64,000 bases of DNA from Pedobacter sp. JY14-1 (lineage in GTDB: Bacteria; Bacteroidota; Bacteroidia; Sphingobacteriales; Sphingobacteriaceae): NCBI RefSeq assembly GCF_029269825.1, contig NZ_JARJHU010000009.1, forward strand, positions 124,601-188,600, given 5' to 3'. The notes under the pieces were generated by a model, which made no database searches, had not been told where the DNA came from, and worked only from the letters and a program-made list of their open reading frames with translations. Made by a program: the position numbers and the translations under genes. Shown piece by piece: positions 56,372 through 64,000 of the stretch; the stretch's first letter is position 1; each line of letters begins with the position of its first letter.

Positions 56372-57249
56372 GTTGGGTTTTCGGGTTTGTGTTTCCATCT
56401 CCGGTGGCTCCATAGCCAGTAGGGAGGGGCTTCTTTAATCATTTCTTCTAATATGCGAAAGCTGCGGGCGGTAATCTCGCCCGGTGCCGTGGTTGCCGGG
56501 TTGGTGGCAAGTGGTATGCAATCTATGTGATAGTGGCCGCGGCGTACCCGGTTTATCTTGAAATAGAAGACCGGACGCCCGGTTTGCAGGGATATTTTCT
56601 CCATACCGGTGAGCACGGCAGTGGGCTGGTGCAGGAAGGTGAGCCAGTGGCGCGCCTCATGCTTGACCGGGGTCTGGTCACCGGCAAAGGCGAATACGCT
56701 GAGTGATTCCCGGGAGCCGGCAATGGCCCTGAGGGTCTGGCGCATGGAGACAAGCTGGTTGCCGAATTTGCTCCTGGATTTCAGGAACCACTGATCGAAC
56801 TGCTGGTTGTTTACTGGTTTATAAATGACATAAGAAGCCGCAGGCACTTTAAACCCGAAGGTAAGCATACCCCATTCCCAGTTGCCGTAGTGCCCGGTAC
56901 ACACCAGGATGCTCTGGCCTTTTTCAAAATAGGGTGTGACGATGTCGAGGTTACTGAACCGGACACGGCGGTCAAATTCCTGTTTGCTGAGGCCAGGGAT
57001 CTTGACAATCTCTGCGGAAAGTTCACACAGGTATTTATAGAATTGCTTTTCGACCCTGATGATCTCGGGAAGCGGCTTTTCCGGAAAGGAGTTACAGAGA
57101 TTTTCCCTTACGACCTTGCGGCGGTAGCGCAGCAGGTAATACATAGGATAATAACACAGCGCCGCCATGGGGTATAAGATGGATAAAGGAAGTAAGGCTA
57201 AAAAGTTTAAAAAAGATATTCCCAGATAAGAAAAGCCTTTTTTTATCAT
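56356..57249 (-). CDS. LpxL/HtrB-type lysophospholipid acyltransferase
   Basis: 297 residues from ATG 57249 (MIKKGFSYLGI). An N-terminal membrane helix is followed by the acyltransferase motif HYGNWEWG (H-x4-E), then DQTPVKHEARHWLTFL and GRPVFYFKINRVRRGHYHI. The family puts secondary acyl chains on lipid A. The gene is divergent from wbqC and overlaps the glycosyltransferase downstream. An exact -7 element (TATGTTTG, minus strand, 57271-57278) is 21 bases upstream. Confidence 0.91.
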   Translation of the reverse strand: MIKKGFSYLGISFLNFLALLPLSILYPMAALCYYPMYYLLRYRRKVVRENLCNSFPEKPLPEIIRVEKQFYKYLCELSAEIVKIPGLSKQEFDRRVRFSNLDIVTPYFEKGQSILVCTGHYGNWEWGMLTFGFKVPAASYVIYKPVNNQQFDQWFLKSRSKFGNQLVSMRQTLRAIAGSRESLSVFAFAGDQTPVKHEARHWLTFLHQPTAVLTGMEKISLQTGRPVFYFKINRVRRGHYHIDCIPLATNPATTAPGEITARSFRILEEMIKEAPPYWLWSHRRWKHKPENPTWNPA

Positions 57250-57287
57250 TATTTTGGCGGATTGAGAATGCAAACATAATTTATCAG

Positions 57288-57893
57288 ATGCAAAGTTCAG
57301 CTATATTTCCCGTTTTTTATCTGCCTCCGGTTAACTACATATCTGATCTGAAACGCTTCGGAGCGGATTTTTTGGTGGAAGGATGGGAGCATTTCGTAAA
57401 ACAGACTTACAGGAACCGGGCAAAGATCTATTCTCCTAACGGACCGCTGGACCTGATCGTGCCGGTGGTGAAAGGATCGAAGGTGCATACGAAGATGAAG
57501 GATGTAAGAATCAGTTATGACCTGCGCTGGCAGAAGCTGCACTGGAAAAGCCTGGAAAGCTGTTACAGAAGTTCGGCCTACTTTGAGTTCTATGAAGCGG
57601 AGCTGGTAGGCTTTTATGAAAAGCGCTATGATTTTTTAATGGACCTGGATCTGGAGCTGACAGCCTGGCTGCTCAAACAGTTAAAACTGGAGTTGCCGTT
57701 AAGACAGACAGCAGCGTATACAACTGACGCAGCACATGACTTCAGGGCTATATACAGCGCGAAGCAGGCCGTATCGGATACCGGATTTAAGCCTTACTTC
57801 CAGGTTTTTGACGACAGGCAGGGTTTTCTGCCAAACCTAAGTATAGTCGATTTGTTGTTTAACCAGGGACCGCAGGCAAAACAGTATTTATAA
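57288..57893 (+). CDS. WbqC family protein
   Basis: 201 residues. The family start is clear: FPVFYLPPVNYISDLKRFGADFLVEGWEHFVKQTYRNRAKI, followed by SPNGPLDLIVPVVKG and LHWKSLESCYRSSAYFEFYE. WbqC-like proteins occur in O-antigen and surface polysaccharide loci and are thought to act on sugar-nucleotide or amino-sugar precursors, but no reaction is proven. Divergent from the LpxL-like gene; the envelope context fits. ATG 57288. Confidence 0.9.
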   Translation: MQSSAIFPVFYLPPVNYISDLKRFGADFLVEGWEHFVKQTYRNRAKIYSPNGPLDLIVPVVKGSKVHTKMKDVRISYDLRWQKLHWKSLESCYRSSAYFEFYEAELVGFYEKRYDFLMDLDLELTAWLLKQLKLELPLRQTAAYTTDAAHDFRAIYSAKQAVSDTGFKPYFQVFDDRQGFLPNLSIVDLLFNQGPQAKQYL

Positions 57894-57939
57894 GAGGCGA
57901 ATGACTGGTTCTTTTGATTTTGTTTAGAGATGGTGTTCC

Positions 57940-59064
57940 ATGATGACCAGACAACAAAAAGCGAAGCTGAGAAAGCATAAGCATTATTCATTACCGGAAG
58001 CGGGTACAAGTCCGGGGCTGATCTATATCGGACCTGAGGCGCTGGATCCGGTGATCAAATTATACCGCTATAACCAGGATGTTTATGAGGTGAAGGAACT
58101 GGCTTCACTGGAGGGGTTGAAGCTGCTGCTAAAGGACAAATCCTTTAATTATTGGGTGGAAGTAAAGGGATTTAAGTCTAAATCGATGTTTGAGCTGCTG
58201 GCTACGGAGCTTGGTGTGAACAAACTGGTGCTTGAGGACATTACCCGGACTTACCAGCGCCCGAAACTGGAGGAGTACGACAATTATGACTTTGCGGTAA
58301 GCCGTATGCTGTATATTGATGAGAATGATGACCTGGACAACATTCAGGTATCGTTTTTACTGACGGAAACGGCACTGCTGACTTTTCAGGAAGGCTATGG
58401 GGATTGTCTGGACCCGATCAGGAACCGGCTGAAAGCAGGAAAGGGGAATATCAGGACCGGAGGCAGCAGCTACCTGATGTATGCACTGATGGATATTATC
58501 ATCGACAAATATTTCGAGATACTGGGCAAATGGGGCGAGGAACTGGATGCCATAGAAGATCGATTGTTTGAGAAGCCGGACCGCAAGGTGATGTATGATA
58601 CGCAGATGGTAAAACGTAACCTGATCGGTATCCGCAGGGTATTGTGGCCGGAAAGGGATAAGCTGAATGACATCATCAGGAGTGACAGTCCGAGAATTAC
58701 GGAGCAGACCAAGATGTATATAAAGGATGCGTATGATCATTGTGTACAGATCATTGATATTGTCGAGTCGCTGAAGGAGATTTCGATCACAAACATGGAT
58801 ATGTACCTCTCGATCATCAGTAACCGCATGAATGAGGTGATGAAGGTGCTGACGGTGATCTCCTCGATATTTATCCCGCTGACCTTTATTGTGGGTGTCT
58901 ATGGGATGAATTTCAGCAGGGAGGACCCGGTAACGGGTAAAGTGATGCCCCTGAATATGCCGGAGCTTTACCAGGAGCATGGGTATGTATATGTGCTGCT
59001 GGTCATGTTGCTGATCGCGGTGTTGCAGATTGTGTTTTTCTGGCGCAAGGGCTGGTTTAAATAA
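57940..59064 (+). CDS. corA: CorA-family magnesium/cobalt channel
   Basis: 374 residues. A large N-terminal cytoplasmic domain with a long stalk helix leads to two C-terminal transmembrane helices. The selectivity motif GMN (VGVYGMNF) is at the end of the first. The C-terminus is basic (FFWRKGWFK), as in the family. Works as a pentamer in the inner membrane. ATG 57940; another ATG is one codon downstream. mgtE follows after 33 bases, so two unrelated Mg2+ carriers are adjacent. Confidence 0.94.
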   Translation: MMTRQQKAKLRKHKHYSLPEAGTSPGLIYIGPEALDPVIKLYRYNQDVYEVKELASLEGLKLLLKDKSFNYWVEVKGFKSKSMFELLATELGVNKLVLEDITRTYQRPKLEEYDNYDFAVSRMLYIDENDDLDNIQVSFLLTETALLTFQEGYGDCLDPIRNRLKAGKGNIRTGGSSYLMYALMDIIIDKYFEILGKWGEELDAIEDRLFEKPDRKVMYDTQMVKRNLIGIRRVLWPERDKLNDIIRSDSPRITEQTKMYIKDAYDHCVQIIDIVESLKEISITNMDMYLSIISNRMNEVMKVLTVISSIFIPLTFIVGVYGMNFSREDPVTGKVMPLNMPELYQEHGYVYVLLVMLLIAVLQIVFFWRKGWFK

Positions 59065-59097
59065 GCCGGATTCTGCTTTTATTCTTACCTTAGCGCC

Positions 59098-60447
59098 GTG
59101 CAATCTTTTGAACTGGACAAATCGGATATATCTAAGCTGAAGGTGGCCCTGAACGGCGATGATGCGGGATTGGAAGCCATTCTTGCGGAATATCATGCTT
59201 CGGAAATTGCGATCTTGTTTGAAAGTCTGAACAGGGAAGAAAAGCAGCGTATTATTAACTTACTGGCCGTAGAAGTGGCTTCGGAAGTGATTGCAGAAAT
59301 GGATGAGGAATCGCATCCTGAGGAACTGCTGCTGAAAATGGATCCGGACAAGCGGACAGAGATCGTCGAGGAACTTGACTACGACGATGCGACGGATATC
59401 CTTTCCCAGCTGGAAGCGCATGAGCAGGCTGAGATACTGGAAGACCTGAGCGAGGATGATGCTTCTCATATCCGCAACCTGATGCGTTATGATGAGAAGA
59501 CGGCAGGTGGCCTGATGAACACCCAGTTCATTAAGGTAAACCTGAACCTGATGAAAAAGGATGCCATTGAGGAAATCATCAGGCAGAGCGAGGAAATTGA
59601 GGAATTCTATACGATTTATGTAACGGATGATGAGGATGTGTTCCAGGGGATCGTTTCGCTGAAAGACATTATCAAATCTAAGGGGAATGTGAAGATTACT
59701 GAACTGGTGAGGGCAGAGGTGGCCTGGGTTTATCCGGATACGGACCAGGAGGAGGTGGCCAGGCTGATCTCTCAGTATAACATTACCAGTATACCGGTAC
59801 TGGATAAGGACATGAGGTTGCTGGGCCGGGTGACCTTTGACGATGTCATCGATGTACTGGAAGAGGAGAACACGGAGGACATTCTGAAGATATCGGGTGT
59901 GTCGGAGGATGAGGAACTGAGCGGCAACTGGGCAGAGGCGGTGAAATCCCGGCTGCCCTGGCTGATCCTGAACCTGGGTACGGCTTTCCTGGCTTCCGGG
60001 GTGATCCGGCATTTTGAACCGACGATAAAACACATTGCGGTGCTGTCTGCCTATATGACGATCATCGCGGGTATGGGCGGTAATTCAGCGACACAGGCAC
60101 TGGCGGTGACGGTGAGGAGGATATCGCTTTACGACCTGACGGACAATCAGGCTTATCGTACGGTGCTGAAGGAGCTTACGGTCGGGATGATCAACGGGGC
60201 GGTGACCGGACTGATCGTTTTTATGTTTGCCTTTTTTTTTGATGCCAATCCGATGCTTGGACTGGTGATCTTCCTGGCCATGACGGGCAACCTGATCATC
60301 GCAGGGGTGACGGGAGCGGGGATACCGTTGGTGCTGAAGCGTGTCGGGATTGATCCGGCCATTGCTTCTTCAATAATTATTACAACATTTACAGATGTTT
60401 TCGGATTTTTGCTGCTGCTGGGTTTGGCCAGCAGACTTTTATTATAA
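59098..60447 (+). CDS. mgtE: MgtE-type magnesium transporter
   Basis: 449 residues. N-terminal MgtE_N helical superhelix (LEAILAEYHASEIAILFESL), a CBS pair (about residues 135-255, EEFYTIYVTDDEDVFQGIVSLKDII and SIPVLDKDMRLLGRVTFDDV), then five transmembrane helices with GMGGNSATQALAVTVRR and GITGAG-type end motifs. The N-domain and CBS sense cytoplasmic Mg2+ and gate the channel. The start is GTG (59098), with an imperfect -7 element 4 bases before it. bioB follows after 15 bases. Confidence 0.95.
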   Translation: MQSFELDKSDISKLKVALNGDDAGLEAILAEYHASEIAILFESLNREEKQRIINLLAVEVASEVIAEMDEESHPEELLLKMDPDKRTEIVEELDYDDATDILSQLEAHEQAEILEDLSEDDASHIRNLMRYDEKTAGGLMNTQFIKVNLNLMKKDAIEEIIRQSEEIEEFYTIYVTDDEDVFQGIVSLKDIIKSKGNVKITELVRAEVAWVYPDTDQEEVARLISQYNITSIPVLDKDMRLLGRVTFDDVIDVLEEENTEDILKISGVSEDEELSGNWAEAVKSRLPWLILNLGTAFLASGVIRHFEPTIKHIAVLSAYMTIIAGMGGNSATQALAVTVRRISLYDLTDNQAYRTVLKELTVGMINGAVTGLIVFMFAFFFDANPMLGLVIFLAMTGNLIIAGVTGAGIPLVLKRVGIDPAIASSIIITTFTDVFGFLLLLGLASRLLL

Positions 60448-60462
60448 ATTTAGCTATCAACT

Positions 60463-61479
60463 ATGCAACCTATAAGACACGATTGGACAAAGGAGGAAAT
60501 TTCAGCGATCTATCATAAGCCGTTTCTGGACCTGGTTTATGAAGCTGCGACTGTGCACCGGGAAAATAAGGACTATTCGGAGGTGCAGATCAGTTCGCTG
60601 ATCTCGATTAAAACGGGGGGATGTGCCGAGGATTGCGCTTATTGTCCGCAGGCAGCCAGATACAACACGGGTGTGGATGTGCATGCGCTGATGAAGGTGG
60701 AGCAGGTGGTGGAGGCCGCTGAACGTGCAAAGGCCGGAGGTGCCTCTCGTTTGTGTATGGGTGCTGCATGGCGTGAAGTGCGTGACAACCGTGATTTCGA
60801 CCGGGTGATCGATATGGTAAAGGCAGTGAATGAACTGGATATGGAAGTATGCTGTACCCTGGGGATGCTGACCGAAAGCCAGGCGCAACGTTTAGCAGAT
60901 GCTGGGTTGTATGCCTATAACCATAACCTGGATACTTCTGAGGATGACTACAAGCGAATTATTTCGACAAGGACTTATGATGACCGCCTGAATACTTTAC
61001 ACAATGTGCGTAAGGCTAAACTGACGGTATGCAGCGGGGGTATTGTGGGGTTGGGTGAAACGGACGAGGACAGAATATCTATGCTGCAAACACTGGCCAA
61101 TCTGCCTAAGCACCCTGAATCTGTGCCCATCAATGCGCTGGTACCGGTTAAGGGAACTCCACTGGAAAATCAGCCAAGGATTCCGATCTGGGATATGGTA
61201 CGTATGATCGCTACTGCACGTATCGTGATGCCGGGGTCTGTGGTGAGGTTATCTGCAGGAAGAACGGAGATGAGTACGGTAGAACAGGCTTTCTGTTTTA
61301 TGGCCGGAGCCAACTCGATCTTTGCGGGTGATAAGTTGCTGACGACGCCTAACCCTCATTTTGCTGATGATATGGAGATGTTCCGGATATTGGGGCTGAC
61401 GACGAGAGAGGCTTTCAAGAACGGAAGGCCCGCCAATACACTTCCAAAGAAAGATGAAGTTGAAGCCCTGAACGGCTAA
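60463..61479 (+). CDS. bioB: Biotin synthase
   Basis: 338 residues. Radical SAM enzyme that inserts sulfur into dethiobiotin. The 4Fe-4S cluster cysteines are C54, C58 and C61 ([10 protein letters not shown]). [30 protein letters not shown] and [15 protein letters not shown] are as in E. coli, as is RLSAGR with the 2Fe-2S Arg. It is 15 bases after mgtE, so it is probably read from the same transcript; no other bio gene is nearby. A bidirectional terminator follows. Confidence 0.97.
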   Translation: MQPIRHDWTKEEISAIYHKPFLDLVYEAATVHRENKDYSEVQISSLISIKTGGCAEDCAYCPQAARYNTGVDVHALMKVEQVVEAAERAKAGGASRLCMGAAWREVRDNRDFDRVIDMVKAVNELDMEVCCTLGMLTESQAQRLADAGLYAYNHNLDTSEDDYKRIISTRTYDDRLNTLHNVRKAKLTVCSGGIVGLGETDEDRISMLQTLANLPKHPESVPINALVPVKGTPLENQPRIPIWDMVRMIATARIVMPGSVVRLSAGRTEMSTVEQAFCFMAGANSIFAGDKLLTTPNPHFADDMEMFRILGLTTREAFKNGRPANTLPKKDEVEALNG

Positions 61480-61484
61480 AATAC

Positions 61485-61512
61485 AAAGGGGCTTGATGGA
61501 TTAAGCCCCTTT
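61485..61512. terminator. Bidirectional terminator
   Basis: Perfect 10-base arms (AAAGGGGCTT / AAGCCCCTTT) around an 8-base loop, followed by a T-run, between the convergent bioB and FUSC genes. Confidence 0.87.
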
Positions 61513-61519
61513 TTCCTTA

Positions 61520-63688
61520 TTATTTGTCCAGATTGATCTTTTCTGACAGCTTATAGATGTCGTAAGCTACTTTCTGGATAAGGTCAAATTGCTCTTTTAC
61601 TGCTGTCTCTGATTCCTTTATCTCGATTGCAGGGTCTGCTGTTCTCCTGATCAACGGTACATTTTGGGCTTTACCGGGATTATTTTCTATAATTTCTGAG
61701 GCTTGTCTAAGCAGGTATACTGTATTTTGCACTACAGGCCGGATTTCATCAAAGTTGGATACCGAAAAGTCATGTTCCTTGTTGTAAAGGGATAAGGTGG
61801 CGATATATGAGGATAGCTGATGGTTAAGTGCCGTAAACTGATGCAGTTCGGTCATGAGTACCTGTTTGCTTTTAGGCTCGGAGAACATTCGCTGGAACAA
61901 AGAAGCGAGGTTGGCAGAAGTTACATAGACTTCCTTTCTTGCCACCTTGTAATTCGTGTAGTCGGTAATTTTTTGCCCGGCATAGAAAAGACTGACTTGT
62001 TCGAAATACATGAGATTGGCAATGAGGGTTTCTTTGAGTGCCTCTTTAAGCTTTTCATGCTCCCAGTTGGGAAAGAGCGAGTAGCTGGAAATCAATGCAA
62101 TACCAGATCCGATTAGTGTATCGTAAATACGTTCCCTGGCTACTGAGAGGCCACCTATACCCAGAAAATCAAAAAGAATAAGAATATATGGTGTCATAAA
62201 TAGCACACTGACCACATAATTTTTACGCTGAAAGCTGTAACATCCGATCATACAGATCAGAAGAATTACAAAAAGAACGTTTTTGTCGTGTACATATACC
62301 AGCACGCCCATTCCGACGAATGCCCCGACGACTGTGCCGATGAGTCTCTGGTAATTTCTTTCCTTTGCAAGGCTGAAACCAGGTTTTGAGATCACCAGTA
62401 TGGTTAGTAATATCCAGTAGCTGTGGGAGAAATTAAGCGTCTTTGCTACGACAAAACCAATAAGCATGACGATGGCAACCCTGAGAGAGTGCCGGAAGGT
62501 AGATGAGTTAAACGTAAGGTTTTCGGTAAGCAATCCGAGGTCTATTTTTTGTCTGGTGACAAATTTGTCTACATCAATGGAACGGGGTTTCAGGTTCTTC
62601 TTTTCCTTTTTATTGAAATAGCTATTGATGGTTTTAACTCTTGATATAATGTTTTCTATATTAACCTCTATATTTTTCAATGCAATGATACCCAGTGTAC
62701 TGTATTTTTCGCCGGCATTGTTTGCCTCTAATGTCAATATCTCCTGCTTCAGTTTCTCAACATCCTGATTAAGGGATGTCGGAAGGGCAGGAGTACCCCC
62801 GGTTTTCAGCGAAAAACCGATAGTATCGAGTTCATCCGCAATTTTGAGAATGACAGACTCATAGCTTGATAAAATACCGGATGGGTCGAACTGCTCGTGT
62901 AACTGCCTGTAATTATAGTATGTCGACATGACCTGCTCAAACAGATCTACCATATCCACGAAAACCAGCAGCAGGAAGCGGCCCTCTGGAGTTGACTCTC
63001 TGATGATCTCTCTGGTTTTGAACAGCACCTCTCTGACTGCATCCTGCTTTTCATGAACAAGGACCTGGAGTTTAAGAAGTTCCGAGTAGTTTTTATCATA
63101 ATCTGTCTGCTGACGGTAGAACCTGGCCTTTGTCCGGAGAAATTCACTGACTTCATGAATAGAATCACTAAGGATTTGCTGGACAAGCCGGTATGGCCTT
63201 AACCTGTAGATGAGGTAGCTCAATAGTGCATACCAGATACTGCCTGCAAAAATAAGCAGCGAATACAATAAGACTTCATTCCATGGTCTGATGTCGTCAA
63301 TGCTCAATACCAGGATGAGCAATGATGAAGTCCCTATGGAAGCGGCACGAAGTCCGTAAAGAAAAAACATGGAAAAAATAAAACTCGACGCGACCAGAAC
63401 AACTGCAGTAAAGTATATATTGCTGTTGGTCAACCCGACCAGGATTGAAATTAAGGTAATACTTCCTGTGGTGATGAGCATCGCGTTACGGCGGTGTACA
63501 ATCGGGCCCGGCGAATCTGCAATACTGGTACAAAGTGCACCAAGCGACAAGGTCATTCCGTATTGTAACATACCAAACTGAGCGAGGATCAGTGATGGGC
63601 ACAATACACCAAATGTTATGCGCAATCCATCTGCAAAATATGTACTGAGTAAAAAGTCCTGGATGCTTCTGACCGGGCGGCTTAACAT
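61520..63688 (-). CDS. FUSC family inner-membrane protein (YccS-like)
   Basis: 722 residues. Two blocks of transmembrane helices (about residues 18-170 and 385-545) are separated by a long helical cytoplasmic region and followed by another. This is the YccS/YhfK arrangement (FUSC/FUSC-like). The second block contains SHSYWILLTILVISKPGFSLAKERNYQRLIGTVVGAF, the family signature. Related proteins act in efflux of aromatic acids, but no substrate can be named. ATG start; an exact -7 element is only 7 bases upstream (63696-63703). Confidence 0.9.
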   Translation of the reverse strand: MLSRPVRSIQDFLLSTYFADGLRITFGVLCPSLILAQFGMLQYGMTLSLGALCTSIADSPGPIVHRRNAMLITTGSITLISILVGLTNSNIYFTAVVLVASSFIFSMFFLYGLRAASIGTSSLLILVLSIDDIRPWNEVLLYSLLIFAGSIWYALLSYLIYRLRPYRLVQQILSDSIHEVSEFLRTKARFYRQQTDYDKNYSELLKLQVLVHEKQDAVREVLFKTREIIRESTPEGRFLLLVFVDMVDLFEQVMSTYYNYRQLHEQFDPSGILSSYESVILKIADELDTIGFSLKTGGTPALPTSLNQDVEKLKQEILTLEANNAGEKYSTLGIIALKNIEVNIENIISRVKTINSYFNKKEKKNLKPRSIDVDKFVTRQKIDLGLLTENLTFNSSTFRHSLRVAIVMLIGFVVAKTLNFSHSYWILLTILVISKPGFSLAKERNYQRLIGTVVGAFVGMGVLVYVHDKNVLFVILLICMIGCYSFQRKNYVVSVLFMTPYILILFDFLGIGGLSVARERIYDTLIGSGIALISSYSLFPNWEHEKLKEALKETLIANLMYFEQVSLFYAGQKITDYTNYKVARKEVYVTSANLASLFQRMFSEPKSKQVLMTELHQFTALNHQLSSYIATLSLYNKEHDFSVSNFDEIRPVVQNTVYLLRQASEIIENNPGKAQNVPLIRRTADPAIEIKESETAVKEQFDLIQKVAYDIYKLSEKINLDK

Positions 63689-63695
63689 GATTGTG

Positions 63696-63703
63696 CAAAT
63701 TTA
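63696..63703 (-). promoter_or_regulatory. -7 element abutting the FUSC gene start
   Basis: On the minus strand TAAATTTG, an exact TAnnTTTG match, ends 7 bases before the ATG at 63688. Another candidate for a leaderless or very short-leader transcript. Confidence 0.45.
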
Positions 63704-63834
63704 CGATTATATCAATATAACATTAAAAAGTATAAACTTGATGACAGAATACAAATGATAGTTATATTATTATAATTAATATTATGTTAAGTAATAAATT
63801 GTACTTACCTATGCGAGGTTATCAAAAATCATAA

Positions 63835-63861
63835 AAAAAGCACCCTGTTAGTGTGCTTTTT
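63835..63861. terminator. Terminator of the partial gene at the window end
   Basis: Perfect 9-base arms (AAAAAGCAC / GTGCTTTTT) with a 9-base loop and A/T-rich flanks. It lies 27 bases after the stop of the truncated minus-strand gene; both sides could be served. Confidence 0.75.
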
Positions 63862-63888
63862 ATTTTAGACCTTGGTAGATACCGTGTA

Positions 63889-64000
63889 CTAGAATTCTTC
63901 CAGCTTGGACTTTAGCTCCTGCACCTTATCCAGTTTGTTTTTTCGGGTATAAATCTCGATTAACAATTGTACAGTAGACTTATCATTTTGATTGATCTCA
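63889..64000 (-). CDS. Partial CDS, C-terminal 36 residues of an unidentified protein
   Basis: The minus strand is open from the window edge to a TAG stop at 63889. The 36 visible residues are highly charged and helical (ending RKNKLDKVQELKSKLEEF) and resemble the final repeat of a TPR-type protein. The rest lies outside the window, so no function is assigned. Confidence 0.55.
   Translation of the reverse strand, partial: EINQNDKSTVQLLIEIYTRKNKLDKVQELKSKLEEF

Overview
The window comes from a Bacteroidota chromosome, most likely the Sphingobacteriaceae (Pedobacter-like). The evidence is a serine palmitoyltransferase very close in sequence to the Sphingobacterium enzyme, DUF6266 and DUF6807 genes, many secreted lipoproteins, little use of Shine-Dalgarno leaders, and several exact copies of the Bacteroidota -7 promoter element TAnnTTTG. 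I see no rRNA, tRNA, CRISPR array, insertion sequence or prophage.

Layout. 1-3.4 kb: small envelope and stress genes, including a lipoprotein, a KTSC protein, a DUF2383 protein, Cu-Zn superoxide dismutase and an overlapping sigma/anti-sigma pair. 3.5-9.8 kb: a 1198-residue beta-propeller/HEAT/cytochrome c protein, a secreted VCBS protein, a TIM-barrel sugar isomerase-like protein and YjbQ. 10-14.3 kb: GH15 converging on a fused trehalose-phosphate synthase/phosphatase. 15.2-27.3 kb: a large sugar-oxidation region with two more propeller/cytochrome c proteins, two DUF1080 (3-keto-glycoside-acting) proteins, an SSS transporter, a Gfo/Idh oxidoreductase and a DUF6807 protein. 27.4-30.7 kb: a tightly coupled three-gene operon for ceramide synthesis (serine palmitoyltransferase, GNAT ceramide synthase candidate, epimerase-type reductase). 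31-43.7 kb: lysoplasmalogenase, PBP1C with its alpha-2-macroglobulin partner, topoisomerase I and a DUF6266 protein. 44-63.7 kb: glutathione peroxidase, 5'-nucleotidase split into two genes, mnmA, GH92 mannosidase, ribD with an EamA transporter and YigZ, prmC, xerD, aroQ, a glycosyltransferase, an LpxL-like acyltransferase, WbqC, CorA, MgtE, bioB and a FUSC protein.

How the genes work together. The two sugar regions look like one dispersed system in which periplasmic propeller/cytochrome enzymes and a Gfo/Idh enzyme oxidise sugars, DUF1080 proteins cleave the keto-glycosides, and an SSS carrier imports products. The best evidence for a common programme is a LacI-type operator-like sequence, TGCAATCGATTTCT, found identically upstream of the first cluster and in the divergent promoter region of the second; an 11/12 core match lies upstream of the DUF6807 operon. 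No LacI regulator is encoded here, so it would act from elsewhere.

Chromosome scale. Base composition of the + strand changes from C-rich to G-rich, whatever the gene strand, between about 43.7 and 44.6 kb. An 11-bp five-unit tandem repeat sits in the intergenic region at that point. This is the polarity expected at a replication origin or at the edge of an inversion, but no convincing DnaA boxes were seen.
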